From Aestuariivita sp. (GTDB taxonomy: Bacteria > Pseudomonadota > Alphaproteobacteria > Rhodobacterales > Rhodobacteraceae), in NCBI GenBank assembly GCA_026709985.1, contig JAPORY010000094.1:23920-87919 (forward strand): DNA of 64,000 nucleotides, in the 5' to 3' direction. Of this stretch, positions 28,193 through 37,443 are shown piece by piece. The notes beneath the pieces were generated by a model, which was given only the letters and a program-made list of their open reading frames with translations, did not search any database and was not told the DNA's origin. The position numbers and the translations under genes are program-made. Position 1 is the stretch's first letter, and every line of letters starts with the position of its first letter.

Positions 28193-29281
28193 TCAATCAC
28201 GAGCGAGCGGAAAAACAAAACATTTGTCACGGCGAATAGTCAACCACATGACCTTTCCTTTGTTGGGTATAAAGACTCCCGGCACCAAAACACGCAGGAG
28301 CGAATCATTAAAGTCCATTCGGAATTCGATCAAACTCTCACTCCCCATGAATCGAGCTCGCTCTACAATTCCCCGAGCGGGAGTCCCATCCTTCGGGGTC
28401 GGCAATGGGCCACCATCGCTACGGTCAAAATCAATCTTGACGTGCTGCGGTCGAAAGATGATTTCAACCTCGGTGCCATCGGTAAATCCGGGCGCCAAGA
28501 ATTGACCAAAAGGCGTTTGGGCGATGGCTCCATGGACCTCGGCGCGAAGAGAATTTGTATCACTGAAGAAGGCAACAGCGTCGTGATCCACCGGCCGCGA
28601 ATATACATTATAGGGAGCACCAGTTTGGGCGATGTGGCCGTCTCGCATTAAAGCGATTTCATCTGCCATGCGCATCGCTTCTTCTGGCTCATGAGTAACT
28701 AACAGTACGGCAGTGTTTTCTGCTTTCAATAGTCGCAATGTTTCATCTCGAACCCCGTCCCGCAATCTATTATCCAATCCCGAAAAAGGCTCATCCATTA
28801 ACATGATGCGCGGCCGAGGTCCCATTGCTCGTGCTAGTGCTACACGCTGCTGTTCGCCGCCAGAGAGTTGATGCGGATAGCAATCAACGTATCGTAGCAA
28901 GTCAACTTGATTAAGCAGTTCCAATACTCTTTCGCGTTTTTGTGCCTTCGAACCTCTTAATCCGAACGCAACATTCCCGAACACACTTAAATGCGGAAAA
29001 AGAGCAAAATCTTGAAACATTAGACCGATTCCCCGTTGTTCGGGAGGAACCCGCGTAACCCGGTCGCTCATCAATCGTCCATCGACCCAAATTTCACCCT
29101 CATCTTGTTGTTCAACCCCCGCGATCATTCGCAACGTGGTCGATTTTCCGCAGCCCGAGGGTCCCAGCAAGCAGGTCACCTGGCCCGGAAAAATTCTCAA
29201 GGTGAGATTGTTAACGACCGCGCGCCCATCAAATCGGCGCACCAAATTGCGGGTTTCTAATCTTGGCGTTGGTGATTGCAA
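28193..29281 (-). CDS. ABC transporter ATP-binding protein (iron/polyamine uptake type)
   Basis: A 362-residue ATPase of the FbpC/PotA group that powers uptake of ferric iron, polyamines or similar solutes. Walker A is GPSGCGKST at residues 40-48, the signature LSGGEQQRVALARAMG near 139, Walker B IMLMDEPFSGLD, and the H-loop LLVTHEPEEAMRMAD. The C-terminal third is a TOBE-type domain (FRPQHVKIDF, then ARFMGSESLIEFRM). Uptake systems of this class need a binding protein and permease, but none is adjacent in the window, so the gene is an orphan here. The start at 29281 is a family-like N terminus. The Q-loop FQDFALFPHLSVFGNVAFGL is intact. Confidence 0.92.
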   Translation of the reverse strand: MQSPTPRLETRNLVRRFDGRAVVNNLTLRIFPGQVTCLLGPSGCGKSTTLRMIAGVEQQDEGEIWVDGRLMSDRVTRVPPEQRGIGLMFQDFALFPHLSVFGNVAFGLRGSKAQKRERVLELLNQVDLLRYVDCYPHQLSGGEQQRVALARAMGPRPRIMLMDEPFSGLDNRLRDGVRDETLRLLKAENTAVLLVTHEPEEAMRMADEIALMRDGHIAQTGAPYNVYSRPVDHDAVAFFSDTNSLRAEVHGAIAQTPFGQFLAPGFTDGTEVEIIFRPQHVKIDFDRSDGGPLPTPKDGTPARGIVERARFMGSESLIEFRMDFNDSLLRVLVPGVFIPNKGKVMWLTIRRDKCFVFPLARD

Positions 29282-29666
29282 GTTTGCGCCTCACTTTTCC
29301 GACTAAAATAGTCGGGTCTCGAAGCAAATAACAACGATATCAACGTGAAGCAAGATTGCTCAAAGACGCGCAAGACTTAGAAAATGCCGAGAACAAGGAT
29401 GATTTGATCAGAACTTTACTACAGCCACAAATACCCGCGGCGTGTCGATTTCGTCTCGCCCCCACAGGCAACAATCCTTAACCGGCATCAAGTGCTAAAT
29501 TTAAACTTGTTGCGAAGTAAAAAGTACCGGTGCGATATGAAGCGAGAATTATCGGTACGGCAAAGAACCAAACGGGAAATTCGCGGCCTTCAGGCCGGGG
29601 AAGATGTTAAGGCCCGGACGCAGCAGCTCAGCAAATTGCAGAGCCAAGTTACCCCCGTTGGGGATA
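29282..29666. other. Intergenic region between ABC ATPase and the toxin-like gene
   Basis: A 67-codon plus-strand frame (29492-29695) begins without a Shine-Dalgarno, overlaps the toxin gene end and shows no family motif; I do not call it. Nothing else was seen. Confidence 0.35.
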
Positions 29667-30071
29667 TTACGGAACATCTACCCCTTCTCTCCTGACAGAA
29701 ATAGACACCTTGCGATCAAGGGTCAATAACGACGGCACCTGTAAGCGAACTGCAAGTTCGACGTAGAGCGCATCATATACGGAAAGGTTGTGTCCTTTCG
29801 CCAAATGCGCGACCCTGTTCCCATCGGGCTTAGAGTCGAGTTGGACATTGAGCGCTTCAAGTATTGCCAAAGCTTCTGAGAACATATTCGCACTTAGGCG
29901 CTCGTGACGTTCGGACACGACAAGTATATTTCTCATCGCGGCCCAAAACAGAAGCGGCGCGCAAAGCTCTTTCCTTTCGATGATATTGTTCGGGATATCA
30001 ATATCCTCAGCAGGAAGAAGCCAGGAAGCAACGACTGATGCATCAACAACGACCACGTCGCGATTACTCAT
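29667..30071 (-). CDS. PIN-domain VapC-like toxin, active site probably incomplete
   Basis: A 134-residue PIN-domain protein of the VapC type, normally a metal-dependent ribonuclease that cleaves tRNA or rRNA. The first acidic residue is D10 (VVVDASVVASWLL), the third D100 (LSVYDALYVELA) and the fourth D119 (LLTLDRKVS). The second conserved acid, usually Glu in a W-x-E-V-x-N helix, appears as Ala45 in FWAAMRNIL (codon GCG, one base from GAG). That loss should weaken or abolish metal binding. It overlaps the upstream antitoxin reading frame by four bases (ATGA), the usual arrangement. Because that antitoxin has an in-frame stop, the toxin is probably tolerated only because it is inactive or poorly translated. 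Confidence 0.8.
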   Translation of the reverse strand: MSNRDVVVVDASVVASWLLPAEDIDIPNNIIERKELCAPLLFWAAMRNILVVSERHERLSANMFSEALAILEALNVQLDSKPDGNRVAHLAKGHNLSVYDALYVELAVRLQVPSLLTLDRKVSISVRREGVDVP

Positions 30072-30328
30072 CGGCGACCTTCTTCTCTGGCGGAAAGTAT
30101 GCCAGCCTTTGTGAACGCGCCGTGTTTTATGAGTATTCTTTTTCGCAACCGATGGATTCGAGGAAGTAATTGAGAGCGATCAAATTTCGAATCTTGTGCA
30201 ATTGGTACCAATTGCGCGACAGGTTTACCTCGCCTCGTAATGACAATTTATTCATGCTCACCCGTTTCCACCGCCTCCAATAGTGCCGACAGGTTCGTTT
30301 TTGCCTCAAAGGCTCCGACTTCACGCAT
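30068..30328 (-). pseudogene. Phd/YefM-type antitoxin interrupted by a nonsense codon
   Basis: The frame from ATG 30328 to TGA 30068 encodes 86 codons of a Phd-like antitoxin: MREVGAFEAKTNLSALLEAV, ETGEHE, then TAA at 30250-30248, then IVITRRGKPVAQLVPI and a C-terminal toxin-binding tail ending in ARKEGRR-like residues. The usual pattern is VGxxEAKTxLsxLLexVxxGExxxITRxGxPVAxLVP, so one sense codon (between GEHE and IVITRRG) has turned into TAA. The rest of the frame is preserved and ends by overlapping the toxin start, which suggests a recent change. A truncated 26-residue peptide could not neutralise the toxin. Confidence 0.85.
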
Positions 30329-30467
30329 AGCTATCTCCCGCGCTTACGCGTATCAACTAGTTTGTAACCTAGATGATTACTCCATATGCGTAACCAAGGT
30401 AACAGACCAAACATGTCAATTAGTAATCAAACGCCTTTTTTTGTCTGGTGTTGGCGTATTTCGAGAG

Positions 30468-31247
30468 TCAAAACGTTGTTTTCACGCTTCCGCCATCCAA
30501 CAAGATATTTTGCCCAATAATATATCCAGCGTGGGTAGAACATAAGAATGCGCATGTTGCTCCAAATTCCTCTACGGTGCCGTATCGCCGCGCCGGTATG
30601 GTAGCCTCGCGTCGCTGCCGAGCATCCGAAACTGTGATGTTCTCCCTATTCGCTACAGCACGATCTAGCGATATTGCGCGATCTGTTGCGTGAATCCCAG
30701 GCAATAAATTATTGATACTCACACCAAAGGGCGCAACTTGCCGAGCAACACCAGCGACAAAACCGGTGAGGCCAGTTCGGGCCGTATTAGACAGTCCGAG
30801 TTCAGGAATGGGGGACTTTACGGCTTGACTGGTGATATTGACAACCCGGCCCCATCCCCGCTCCATCATCTGGGGTACTATGGCCTGAATTAGTTCTATC
30901 GGCATCAACATGTTGGAGTCGATTGCCGAGAGCAAATCTTCACGGCTCCACTCTGTCCAAACACCGGGCGGAGGCCCACCACCATTGGTCACCAAAATAT
31001 CAACCCCAGCAGCGCTTGCCTTGATCGCGTCGCGTCCTTCCCTCGTCGTCAGATCAGCGGCCACAACCTCAACCGTAACATGATATTCGTCACGGAATTT
31101 AGCCGCTGACTCGATCAAAGATACTTCATTCCTACCATTGATGATTAGATTCACACCAGCCCGAGCCAAAGCCTCGGCACAGCCAAAACCTAATCCTTTG
31201 CTCGACGCACATACCAATGCACGCTTTCCCTTAATCTTTAGATCCAT
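30468..31247 (-). CDS. SDR-family protein without the canonical catalytic Tyr-Lys
   Basis: A 259-residue Rossmann-fold protein resembling 3-oxoacyl-ACP reductases (FabG-like). The nucleotide-binding segment is LVCASSKGLGFGCAEALARAG (TGxxxGxG replaced by ASKGLGFG), followed by LVTNGGGPPPG in place of NNAG. The catalytic serine region VNITSQAVKSPIPELGLSN is present, but where YxxxK is expected the sequence reads LSNTARTGL, so the tyrosine and lysine are missing. This matches the bacterial beta-ketoacyl-reductase-like SDR subgroup that lacks the full tetrad. I use ATG 31247 behind AGAAGGA; a longer frame starts at 31319. Activity and substrate are unknown. Confidence 0.88.
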   Translation of the reverse strand: MDLKIKGKRALVCASSKGLGFGCAEALARAGVNLIINGRNEVSLIESAAKFRDEYHVTVEVVAADLTTREGRDAIKASAAGVDILVTNGGGPPPGVWTEWSREDLLSAIDSNMLMPIELIQAIVPQMMERGWGRVVNITSQAVKSPIPELGLSNTARTGLTGFVAGVARQVAPFGVSINNLLPGIHATDRAISLDRAVANRENITVSDARQRREATIPARRYGTVEEFGATCAFLCSTHAGYIIGQNILLDGGSVKTTF

Positions 31248-31621
31248 CAGCTTTCCTTCTTGCCAATACATTGCGTTTGAGGTGATTTGTTGCCCGACGA
31301 CGCCAATCTCGACAGGCACCTTAGTTTGCTTTATTAGAAAGTTAACACCTTGTGGCCTTGTCCCCTAACTGTATCGTTTGAAAGCATACACAACTCAGCT
31401 GAAAGAAACCGCAACCGATTACTGACATTTATGCTGTCTTGAATTTGAACTTCGCCATCCCGCCTCTAAGCTTCCATTGGCAGATTAACAAACCTAAGTT
31501 TCACAACATACAGTCACTTTGCATTTTCGCCGATTGCCCGCAATCTAATGATGAAATGGTGATGAACGGCTTGTGAACATCTTTTGACCGAGCAGAAATC
31601 TCACTTTTACAGATATTCATA
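31248..31621. other. Divergent intergenic region between the SDR gene and prfC
   Basis: Contains the start regions of both divergent genes. prfC has no visible Shine-Dalgarno. No gene or hairpin was recognised. Confidence 0.4.
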
Positions 31622-33232
31622 ATGTCCGATAGCCTGAATACCACACGCGATCTGCCAGCGGAGGTTGCCCGCCGACGAACCTTCGCCGTAATCTCGCATC
31701 CCGACGCCGGGAAAACAACGCTTACTGAAAAGTTCTTACTATACGGTGGCGCGATCCAATTGGCTGGACAGGTGCGCGCGAAAGGAGAAGCTCGAAGGAC
31801 GCGCTCTGACTTCATGGCGATGGAAAAGGACCGAGGAATATCGGTCTCAGCCTCAGCAATGTCAATTGATTATGAAGGCTTTCGTCTAAACCTGATTGAT
31901 ACCCCCGGTCACTCGGACTTCTCGGAAGACACCTACCGCACGCTCACAGCCGTAGACGGCGTGATTATGGTTATTGACGGTGCGAAGGGCATCGAGTCAC
32001 AGACCCGAAAGCTTTTCGAGATATGTCGATTAAGGGATCTTGCGATCCTCACCTTCTGCAACAAAATGGACCGTGAAAGTCGAGATACATTCGATATTAT
32101 CGATGAGATACAGCAAAATTTGGCAATTGACGTAACACCAGCTAGTTGGCCGATTGGTCAAGGGCGCGACTTCATTGGGTGTTACGACATCCTAAATGAT
32201 CAAATTGAATTGATGGGTAGAGATGAGCGCAACCAAGTAGCTCAATCAGAAAAAATAAATGGATTGCACGACCCAAAGCTCTCTACTCTTGTTCCCGATA
32301 CACTGCTTAAGCCACTGCAAGAAGAGGTCGAGATCGCTCAGGGTTTGCTACCAGAACTCAGTAAGGAAATAATTCATCAAGGGACTCTGACCCCGATCTG
32401 GTTCGGTTCAGCTCTAAATTCTTTTGGCATCAAAGAACTAATGCACGGTATCAAGGACTTCGCGCCCGAACCGAAAAAGCAGCCGACGACGACTCGAGAG
32501 ATTCAACCCGAAGAAAAACAAGTCTCAGGTTTTGTGTTTAAGGTCCAAGCCAATATTGATCCTCGCCATCGGGATCGCGTGGCATTTGTGAGGGTGGCAT
32601 CAGGTCATTTTCGAAGAGGCATGAAATTAAATCATGTCCGTTCAAAAAAACAAATGTCTATCAACAATCCGGTCCTTTTCCTTGCCGCTGACCGCAAACT
32701 AACCGACGAGGCGTGGGCTGGTGATATCATCGGTATTCCGAATCACGGGCAACTTCGTATCGGCGATGCCCTCACTGAAGGTGAAGAACTTCAATTTACG
32801 GGTATACCCTCGTTTGCGCCTGAACTCTTGCGACAGGTTGTTGCCAAAGACCCACAAAAGGCTAAACACTTAAAGAAGGCGTTGCATCAGTTCGCAGAGG
32901 AAGGAGCTGCAAAAGTCTTTAGGCCGATAGTCGGAGCGCGGTTTATTATTGGCGTCGTTGGCCCCTTACAGTTCGATGTAATCGCCAGCAGGCTTCAGAA
33001 CGAATACGCCTTGCCTGTGCAATTTGCCTCTACTCAATTTACTTCGGCTCGTTGGGTAACCGGTGCAAAATCGGAGATTGAACGATTAATCGATACGAAT
33101 AAAGACCAGATCGCATATGATCATGATGATGACGTCATCTACTTGACACGAATACAATGGGATATAGACAGGATAGAACGCGATTTTTCTCAGGTCACTC
33201 TCCAAGAAACAAAGGAATTAGTCGCTCGTTAA
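31622..33232 (+). CDS. prfC: Peptide chain release factor 3
   Basis: A 536-residue translational GTPase that removes RF1 and RF2 from the ribosome after termination. The G domain begins RRRTFAVISHPDAGKTTLTE with the P loop at about residues 26-33. Switch II is IDTPGHSDFSEDTYRTL, the G4 motif is FCNKMDRE near 145. The RF3-specific features GGAIQLAGQVRAKG and DFMAMEKDRGISVSAS distinguish it from EF-G. The middle domain (VQANIDPRHRDRVAFVRVASG) and C-terminal domain (GPLQFDVIASRLQNEY) are complete. ATG 31622 fits the family N terminus although no Shine-Dalgarno is visible just before it. It is followed by an RhlE-type helicase 189 bp downstream. Confidence 0.97.
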   Translation: MSDSLNTTRDLPAEVARRRTFAVISHPDAGKTTLTEKFLLYGGAIQLAGQVRAKGEARRTRSDFMAMEKDRGISVSASAMSIDYEGFRLNLIDTPGHSDFSEDTYRTLTAVDGVIMVIDGAKGIESQTRKLFEICRLRDLAILTFCNKMDRESRDTFDIIDEIQQNLAIDVTPASWPIGQGRDFIGCYDILNDQIELMGRDERNQVAQSEKINGLHDPKLSTLVPDTLLKPLQEEVEIAQGLLPELSKEIIHQGTLTPIWFGSALNSFGIKELMHGIKDFAPEPKKQPTTTREIQPEEKQVSGFVFKVQANIDPRHRDRVAFVRVASGHFRRGMKLNHVRSKKQMSINNPVLFLAADRKLTDEAWAGDIIGIPNHGQLRIGDALTEGEELQFTGIPSFAPELLRQVVAKDPQKAKHLKKALHQFAEEGAAKVFRPIVGARFIIGVVGPLQFDVIASRLQNEYALPVQFASTQFTSARWVTGAKSEIERLIDTNKDQIAYDHDDDVIYLTRIQWDIDRIERDFSQVTLQETKELVAR

Positions 33233-33421
33233 ACCGTCTTACGGATCGATTCACAGTTGCGACAAAGTAATCTTAACTATCAAATTAAATGCGCTTTCCA
33301 ATCGAACCGCAAACACGCCCTCCCGCCGCCGAATTATGTGACAGGTGCTTGTAAGACTGTGCTTGAGTCCCAAAATACTGCGTGACGGGCTTTCGTTTGC
33401 TCGTGTAACGCATGGAGGAAT

Positions 33422-34798
33422 ATGACCAAATTCATTGAAATGTCTTTACATCCCAAAGTCTTGCAGGCGGTATTGGAATCTGGCTACGAAACCCCCACTC
33501 CAATTCAAGCGCAAGCCATCCCACTCGCGTTAGAGGGTCAAGACGTTCTCGGAATTGCGCAGACTGGAACTGGGAAGACGGCGAGCTTCACGCTACCCAT
33601 GATCACGCTATTGGCCCGTGGTCGGGCCCGCGCTCGAATGCCGAGAAGTCTAGTGTTATGCCCAACGCGGGAGTTAGCAACGCAAGTTGCCGCGAGTTTC
33701 AACACCTACGCCAAGCATATTAACTTATCAATGGGTCTGCTGATCGGCGGCGTCAGTTTTAAGGAACAAGATCAACTTATTGACAAAGGCGTTGATGTCT
33801 TAATCGCAACCCCTGGGCGGCTTCTTGACCACTTCGAACGCGGCAAATTAATTCTATCCGACGTGAAAGTTATGGTGGTCGACGAAGCCGATCGGATGCT
33901 AGATATGGGATTCATTCCCGATGTTGAACGTATCTTTGGATTAATACCATTTACTCGGCAAACCTTGTTTTTCTCCGCGACCCTGGCACCCGAAATCGAA
34001 CGGCTGACTGACACCTTCCTCAGTAACCCCGCCCGGCTTGAGGTTTCCAAACAGGCTTCTACCGCCGACTCAATTGAGCAACAGGTCGTTTTCATGCGTG
34101 GTTACCCTCGTGCCACCGTTGATCGGGAAAAACGTAATCTGCTGCGGTCTTTGATTGATAAGGAAGGTAGTTCTTGCAGCAATGCCATGATCTTTTGCAA
34201 TCGAAAGTCAAATGTCGATATCGTCGCAAAATCTCTAAAGAAGCATGGCTACAGTGCTGAAGCAATTCACGGCGATCTTGGACAAGACCAAAGAACCCGT
34301 ACCTTGGATGGCTTTCGCAATGGCGATATCCGCTTATTGATTGCCTCCGATGTTGCCGCACGCGGCCTCGACATCCCGGCGATATCGCACGTCTTCAATT
34401 TTGATGTTCCGGTCAGTTCTGAAGATTATGTTCATCGAATCGGGCGCACAGGACGCGCTGGACGCACAGGGCGTGCGATCATGATTTGCACCGAGGAGGA
34501 GGCAAAACAACTCAAAGCCATTGAGAAACTCATTGAGACCAAAATTTCCGTGATCGACAGCTTGCAATTCCTCGAAAGCAAGACCACGCCTCAACCCCAT
34601 CCTACGACGGCGCGAAAAAACAAGATTGACGCCAGGAAAGAAAAGCAGGCTTCTTTCGGTAAAGCCCGACCGAAAAAACCAACGCGAGGACAAAAAACCA
34701 AACCAATTGACAAGCCACAAGTTGTCGGATTAGGTGACCATCTGCCGAATTTCATTGCGCAGAGTTTACAGGAGCGAAAGTCCGATCGCTCCACCTAA
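33422..34798 (+). CDS. rhlE: DEAD-box RNA helicase (RhlE type)
   Basis: A 458-residue ATP-dependent RNA helicase that remodels structured RNA, in ribosome assembly or mRNA decay. The motifs run in order: Q motif with F-x-E-M at the start and TPTPIQAQAIP, motif I AQTGTGKTAS near residue 45, PTRELA, TPGRLLD, motif II VVDEADRMLD near 155, motif III FFSATL, and then the helicase-C motifs ARGLDIPAISHV and YVHRIGRTGRAGRTG. The C-terminal 90 residues are a basic, lysine-rich tail (RKNKIDARKEKQ, KPKKPTRGQKTK) that should bind RNA. ATG 33422 has GGAGGA six bases upstream. RhlE is the best fit; other DEAD-box subgroups are possible. Confidence 0.9.
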   Translation: MTKFIEMSLHPKVLQAVLESGYETPTPIQAQAIPLALEGQDVLGIAQTGTGKTASFTLPMITLLARGRARARMPRSLVLCPTRELATQVAASFNTYAKHINLSMGLLIGGVSFKEQDQLIDKGVDVLIATPGRLLDHFERGKLILSDVKVMVVDEADRMLDMGFIPDVERIFGLIPFTRQTLFFSATLAPEIERLTDTFLSNPARLEVSKQASTADSIEQQVVFMRGYPRATVDREKRNLLRSLIDKEGSSCSNAMIFCNRKSNVDIVAKSLKKHGYSAEAIHGDLGQDQRTRTLDGFRNGDIRLLIASDVAARGLDIPAISHVFNFDVPVSSEDYVHRIGRTGRAGRTGRAIMICTEEEAKQLKAIEKLIETKISVIDSLQFLESKTTPQPHPTTARKNKIDARKEKQASFGKARPKKPTRGQKTKPIDKPQVVGLGDHLPNFIAQSLQERKSDRST

Positions 34799-34997
34799 TG
34801 TGCAGGTTTCCTCATTTTGATCGGGGTGGGATAAGAGCCTGACGGCTAAAGAAGAACTGCACGCCTCTTGACAAGTCGCCTGCCTAACGCGGGCAATGAC
34901 GGGAAACTGATTTAGCGTTCAGCGTCGGACGCCGCACAACAGGCAAGTCTTGATCTATTGCAGCGAAGTAGCACGAAGTTGTAACACTTGATCAATT

Positions 34998-36692
34998 CTA
35001 AGCGATTCGCGTGATGATGACCGAAACCTCAGGGCGCTTGCCAATCAGATTAACGGTCTCCTTCCGCACGCATCGCCGTATTGCCTCCTCCAATTCTTCG
35101 TCATCGTGAAGTACTTGGCCTGACAACCGTCCGATTGACTTGTTCAGTTCCGTCTCTAAGGCGACTTTCATGACGAACCCATTTTCCCCTTGCCATAATC
35201 CACGAATGACCACGGAGCATCGAAAAACAGGCTTGCTGGACTTCGTTTGAACGACACTCACCGCAACAAGACCATTCAATGCCATGCGAATACGGTCCCG
35301 AACAACGCCGTCTCGCGCCGGTATCAATACATCACCATCAAAATACATGCGCCCCGACGGCACGGTCTCAGCTACCTTTGGAACCTCGTTCGTTAAATCA
35401 ATCATCATTCCATTGGCGGCAACGATCGCCTCTCGACCGCCCTCCCGACACATCGTTACGTGCTGCTCTAAATGGCGACGTTCGCCATGCATAGGAATGA
35501 CGATTTTCGGATCAACAATGGTGTGAATCCGCTCTAAATCTGGCTGATTCGCATGGCCAGATACATGAAAACGGTCCGAACTGTCATCAATAACCGCAAC
35601 GCCTTTGCGACTTAAATTATTAATAATCTTCAATACCGCTTTTTCGTTGCCAGGGATTGTCTTTGAGGAAAACAAAAATAAATCCCCCGCCACGAGATCT
35701 ATGTTCTTATATCGGCCAACCGATAATTGTGCCGAAACCGCACGCGGTTCACCCTGACTGCCCGTCACCAACAACATCAAGTTCTCGCGCGGTATTAATG
35801 CCGCCTCGCTTGGAGAAATAACGGTCGGAAAATTCGACAAAATGCCCGTCTCTTTGGCTGCCTCAATCATCCGGCGCATGGCTCTGCCTAATAAACAAAT
35901 TGAACGGCCTGCCCGTGTTCCAGCGTCCGCAAGTGTTTTGAGACGGGCGATGTTTGAGGCAAAAGTTGTGGCAACCACAACCCCCTTCGAGCTTTGAATC
36001 AACTCCTCAATTGCCGGCGACAGCTTCCCCTCAGACCGACCACTACGCGTTACAAACACGTTCGTTGAGTCGCAAACAAGCGCTTGAACACCATCGGCAG
36101 ATACCTGCTGCCAAAGTTGCTCATCAAAAGCGTCTCCCACCACCGGCGATGAGTCGAGCTTGAAATCTCCCGTATGGATAACATGACCAGCGGGCGTCTG
36201 GATCGATAAAGAAGAACTCTCAGGTACAGAATGAGACAAAGGAATAAATGAAACCGTAAATGGTCCAGCTTCGATTTGGTGTGGCCAGATTTCCGTCGTG
36301 CGTAATCCCTCTTGAGCAACACTATACTCCTCAAATTTTCGACGAGCAATTTCAGCAACAAAAGGTCGGGCGTAAACTGGAGCCCGCAAATCCTCCCACA
36401 ATAGCGGCAACGCGCCAACATGATCCTCATGCGCGTGCGATATGAATATCGCTTCAAGACGGTCTGCTCGCTCTTCAAGCCAAGCGAGATCTGGCAAAAT
36501 TAAATTGACCCCGGGAGTACTATCCATATCAGGAAACGTGATGCCAAGATCTACCAGAATAAACCGCTCCTTGTTCGGCTCACCGTAACCGTAGACATAG
36601 GCATTCATGCCGATTTCACCGGCACCGCCAAGCGGAAGATAAATGAGCCGCTGCCTATTCACGCTAAGCCCCGGTTTTCGAATTGAACTCAT
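34998..36692 (-). CDS. rnj: Ribonuclease J
   Basis: A 564-residue metallo-beta-lactamase/beta-CASP ribonuclease with 5' exonuclease and endonuclease activity in mRNA and rRNA processing. The zinc ligands are in FISHAHEDHVGALPLLW near residue 85 and in VIHTGDFKLDSSPVVG near 170. The beta-CASP part has CDSTNVFVTRSGRSEG, TTFASNIARLKTLADAG and VSGHANQPDLERI, then IPMHGERRHLEQH. The C-terminal RNase J domain ends in VIITRI. ATG 36692 has AAGGG six bases before it and overlaps coaX by 29 bp; a GTG at 36662, right after the coaX stop, would give the shorter N terminus typical of relatives. Last gene of the nuo-birA-coaX-rnj series. Confidence 0.95.
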   Translation of the reverse strand: MSSIRKPGLSVNRQRLIYLPLGGAGEIGMNAYVYGYGEPNKERFILVDLGITFPDMDSTPGVNLILPDLAWLEERADRLEAIFISHAHEDHVGALPLLWEDLRAPVYARPFVAEIARRKFEEYSVAQEGLRTTEIWPHQIEAGPFTVSFIPLSHSVPESSSLSIQTPAGHVIHTGDFKLDSSPVVGDAFDEQLWQQVSADGVQALVCDSTNVFVTRSGRSEGKLSPAIEELIQSSKGVVVATTFASNIARLKTLADAGTRAGRSICLLGRAMRRMIEAAKETGILSNFPTVISPSEAALIPRENLMLLVTGSQGEPRAVSAQLSVGRYKNIDLVAGDLFLFSSKTIPGNEKAVLKIINNLSRKGVAVIDDSSDRFHVSGHANQPDLERIHTIVDPKIVIPMHGERRHLEQHVTMCREGGREAIVAANGMMIDLTNEVPKVAETVPSGRMYFDGDVLIPARDGVVRDRIRMALNGLVAVSVVQTKSSKPVFRCSVVIRGLWQGENGFVMKVALETELNKSIGRLSGQVLHDDEELEEAIRRCVRKETVNLIGKRPEVSVIITRIA

Positions 36693-37440
36693 GAATAACC
36701 CTTAACCCATGCATCGTTAAATCGTTGTCAAGGGCATTGAACAACGATTCTGTTTCAGCAAATAAGGGTGCTAACCCCCCCGTCCCCACAACAGTCATCG
36801 CTCGAGAGCGTTCCGACTGGATGCGAGCGCAACACTCCTTGACTAAACCAATATATCCCCAAAACACTCCCGATTGCATGCAGGCTACGGTATTGGTTCC
36901 AACCACGGTGCGTGGTCTTGAAATATCAACATGCGGCAAAGCCGCCGCCGACATGTGCAACGCTTCCAAACTCAAATTGACCCCCGGCGCGATTAATCCA
37001 CCGATATAAGCGCCATCGCTATCAACCACATCAAAGGTGGTCGCGGTTCCAAAATCAACGACGATCAAATCACCCCCATGACGGTCAAAAGCCCCCGCCG
37101 AATTGACCAGACGGTCGGGGCCAACAATCGTTCCACTATCAACCTTCGGCTCGTGCGGAAGAACGCAATCATCCTTGCCAACCACCAATGGTCGACAGCC
37201 GAAAAAGCGGTCGGCAAAAACTCGTAAATTGAATACAACTCGTGGAACCGTAGAAGAAATGATTATATCGCTGATTTCAGCGCGTATTCCATAATGAGAA
37301 AGCAGCGTTGAAAACCAAGTAAAATAGGCATCCGCCGTGCGTGAATGATGGGTCGACGTTCGCATGGTGCAAATAAACTCTGATCCGTCCCAAATCGCGA
37401 AAACTGTATTGGTATTCCCGCAGTCGATTGCAAGCAGCAT
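36664..37440 (-). CDS. coaX: Type III pantothenate kinase
   Basis: A 258-residue ASKHA-fold kinase catalysing the first step of coenzyme A synthesis from pantothenate. The N-terminal phosphate motif is LLAIDCGNTNTVFAIWDG, the pantothenate-binding VGPDRLVNSAGAF lies near residue 100, and the catalytic LIVVDFGTATTFDVVD near 125. The segment GGLIAPGVNLSLEALHMSAA is typical of CoaX. It follows birA by 3 bp and its end overlaps the annotated start of rnj, so the three genes behave as one transcript behind nuoN. The order nuoN-birA-coaX-rnj is a recurrent one in Rhodobacterales as far as I recall. Confidence 0.96.
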   Translation of the reverse strand: MLLAIDCGNTNTVFAIWDGSEFICTMRTSTHHSRTADAYFTWFSTLLSHYGIRAEISDIIISSTVPRVVFNLRVFADRFFGCRPLVVGKDDCVLPHEPKVDSGTIVGPDRLVNSAGAFDRHGGDLIVVDFGTATTFDVVDSDGAYIGGLIAPGVNLSLEALHMSAAALPHVDISRPRTVVGTNTVACMQSGVFWGYIGLVKECCARIQSERSRAMTVVGTGGLAPLFAETESLFNALDNDLTMHGLRVIHEFNSKTGA

Positions 37441-37443
37441 ACC

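Noticed and set aside
29492..29695. 67-codon plus-strand frame (basic product) next to the VapC-like gene, considered as an antitoxin
   Set aside because: No Shine-Dalgarno, wrong orientation and overlap with the toxin end; the real antitoxin frame lies upstream of the toxin on the minus strand.
31584..31622. TTGACC near the prfC start considered as a -35 box for a leaderless transcript
   Set aside because: No acceptable -10 element at 16-18 bases; the match is too weak to call.
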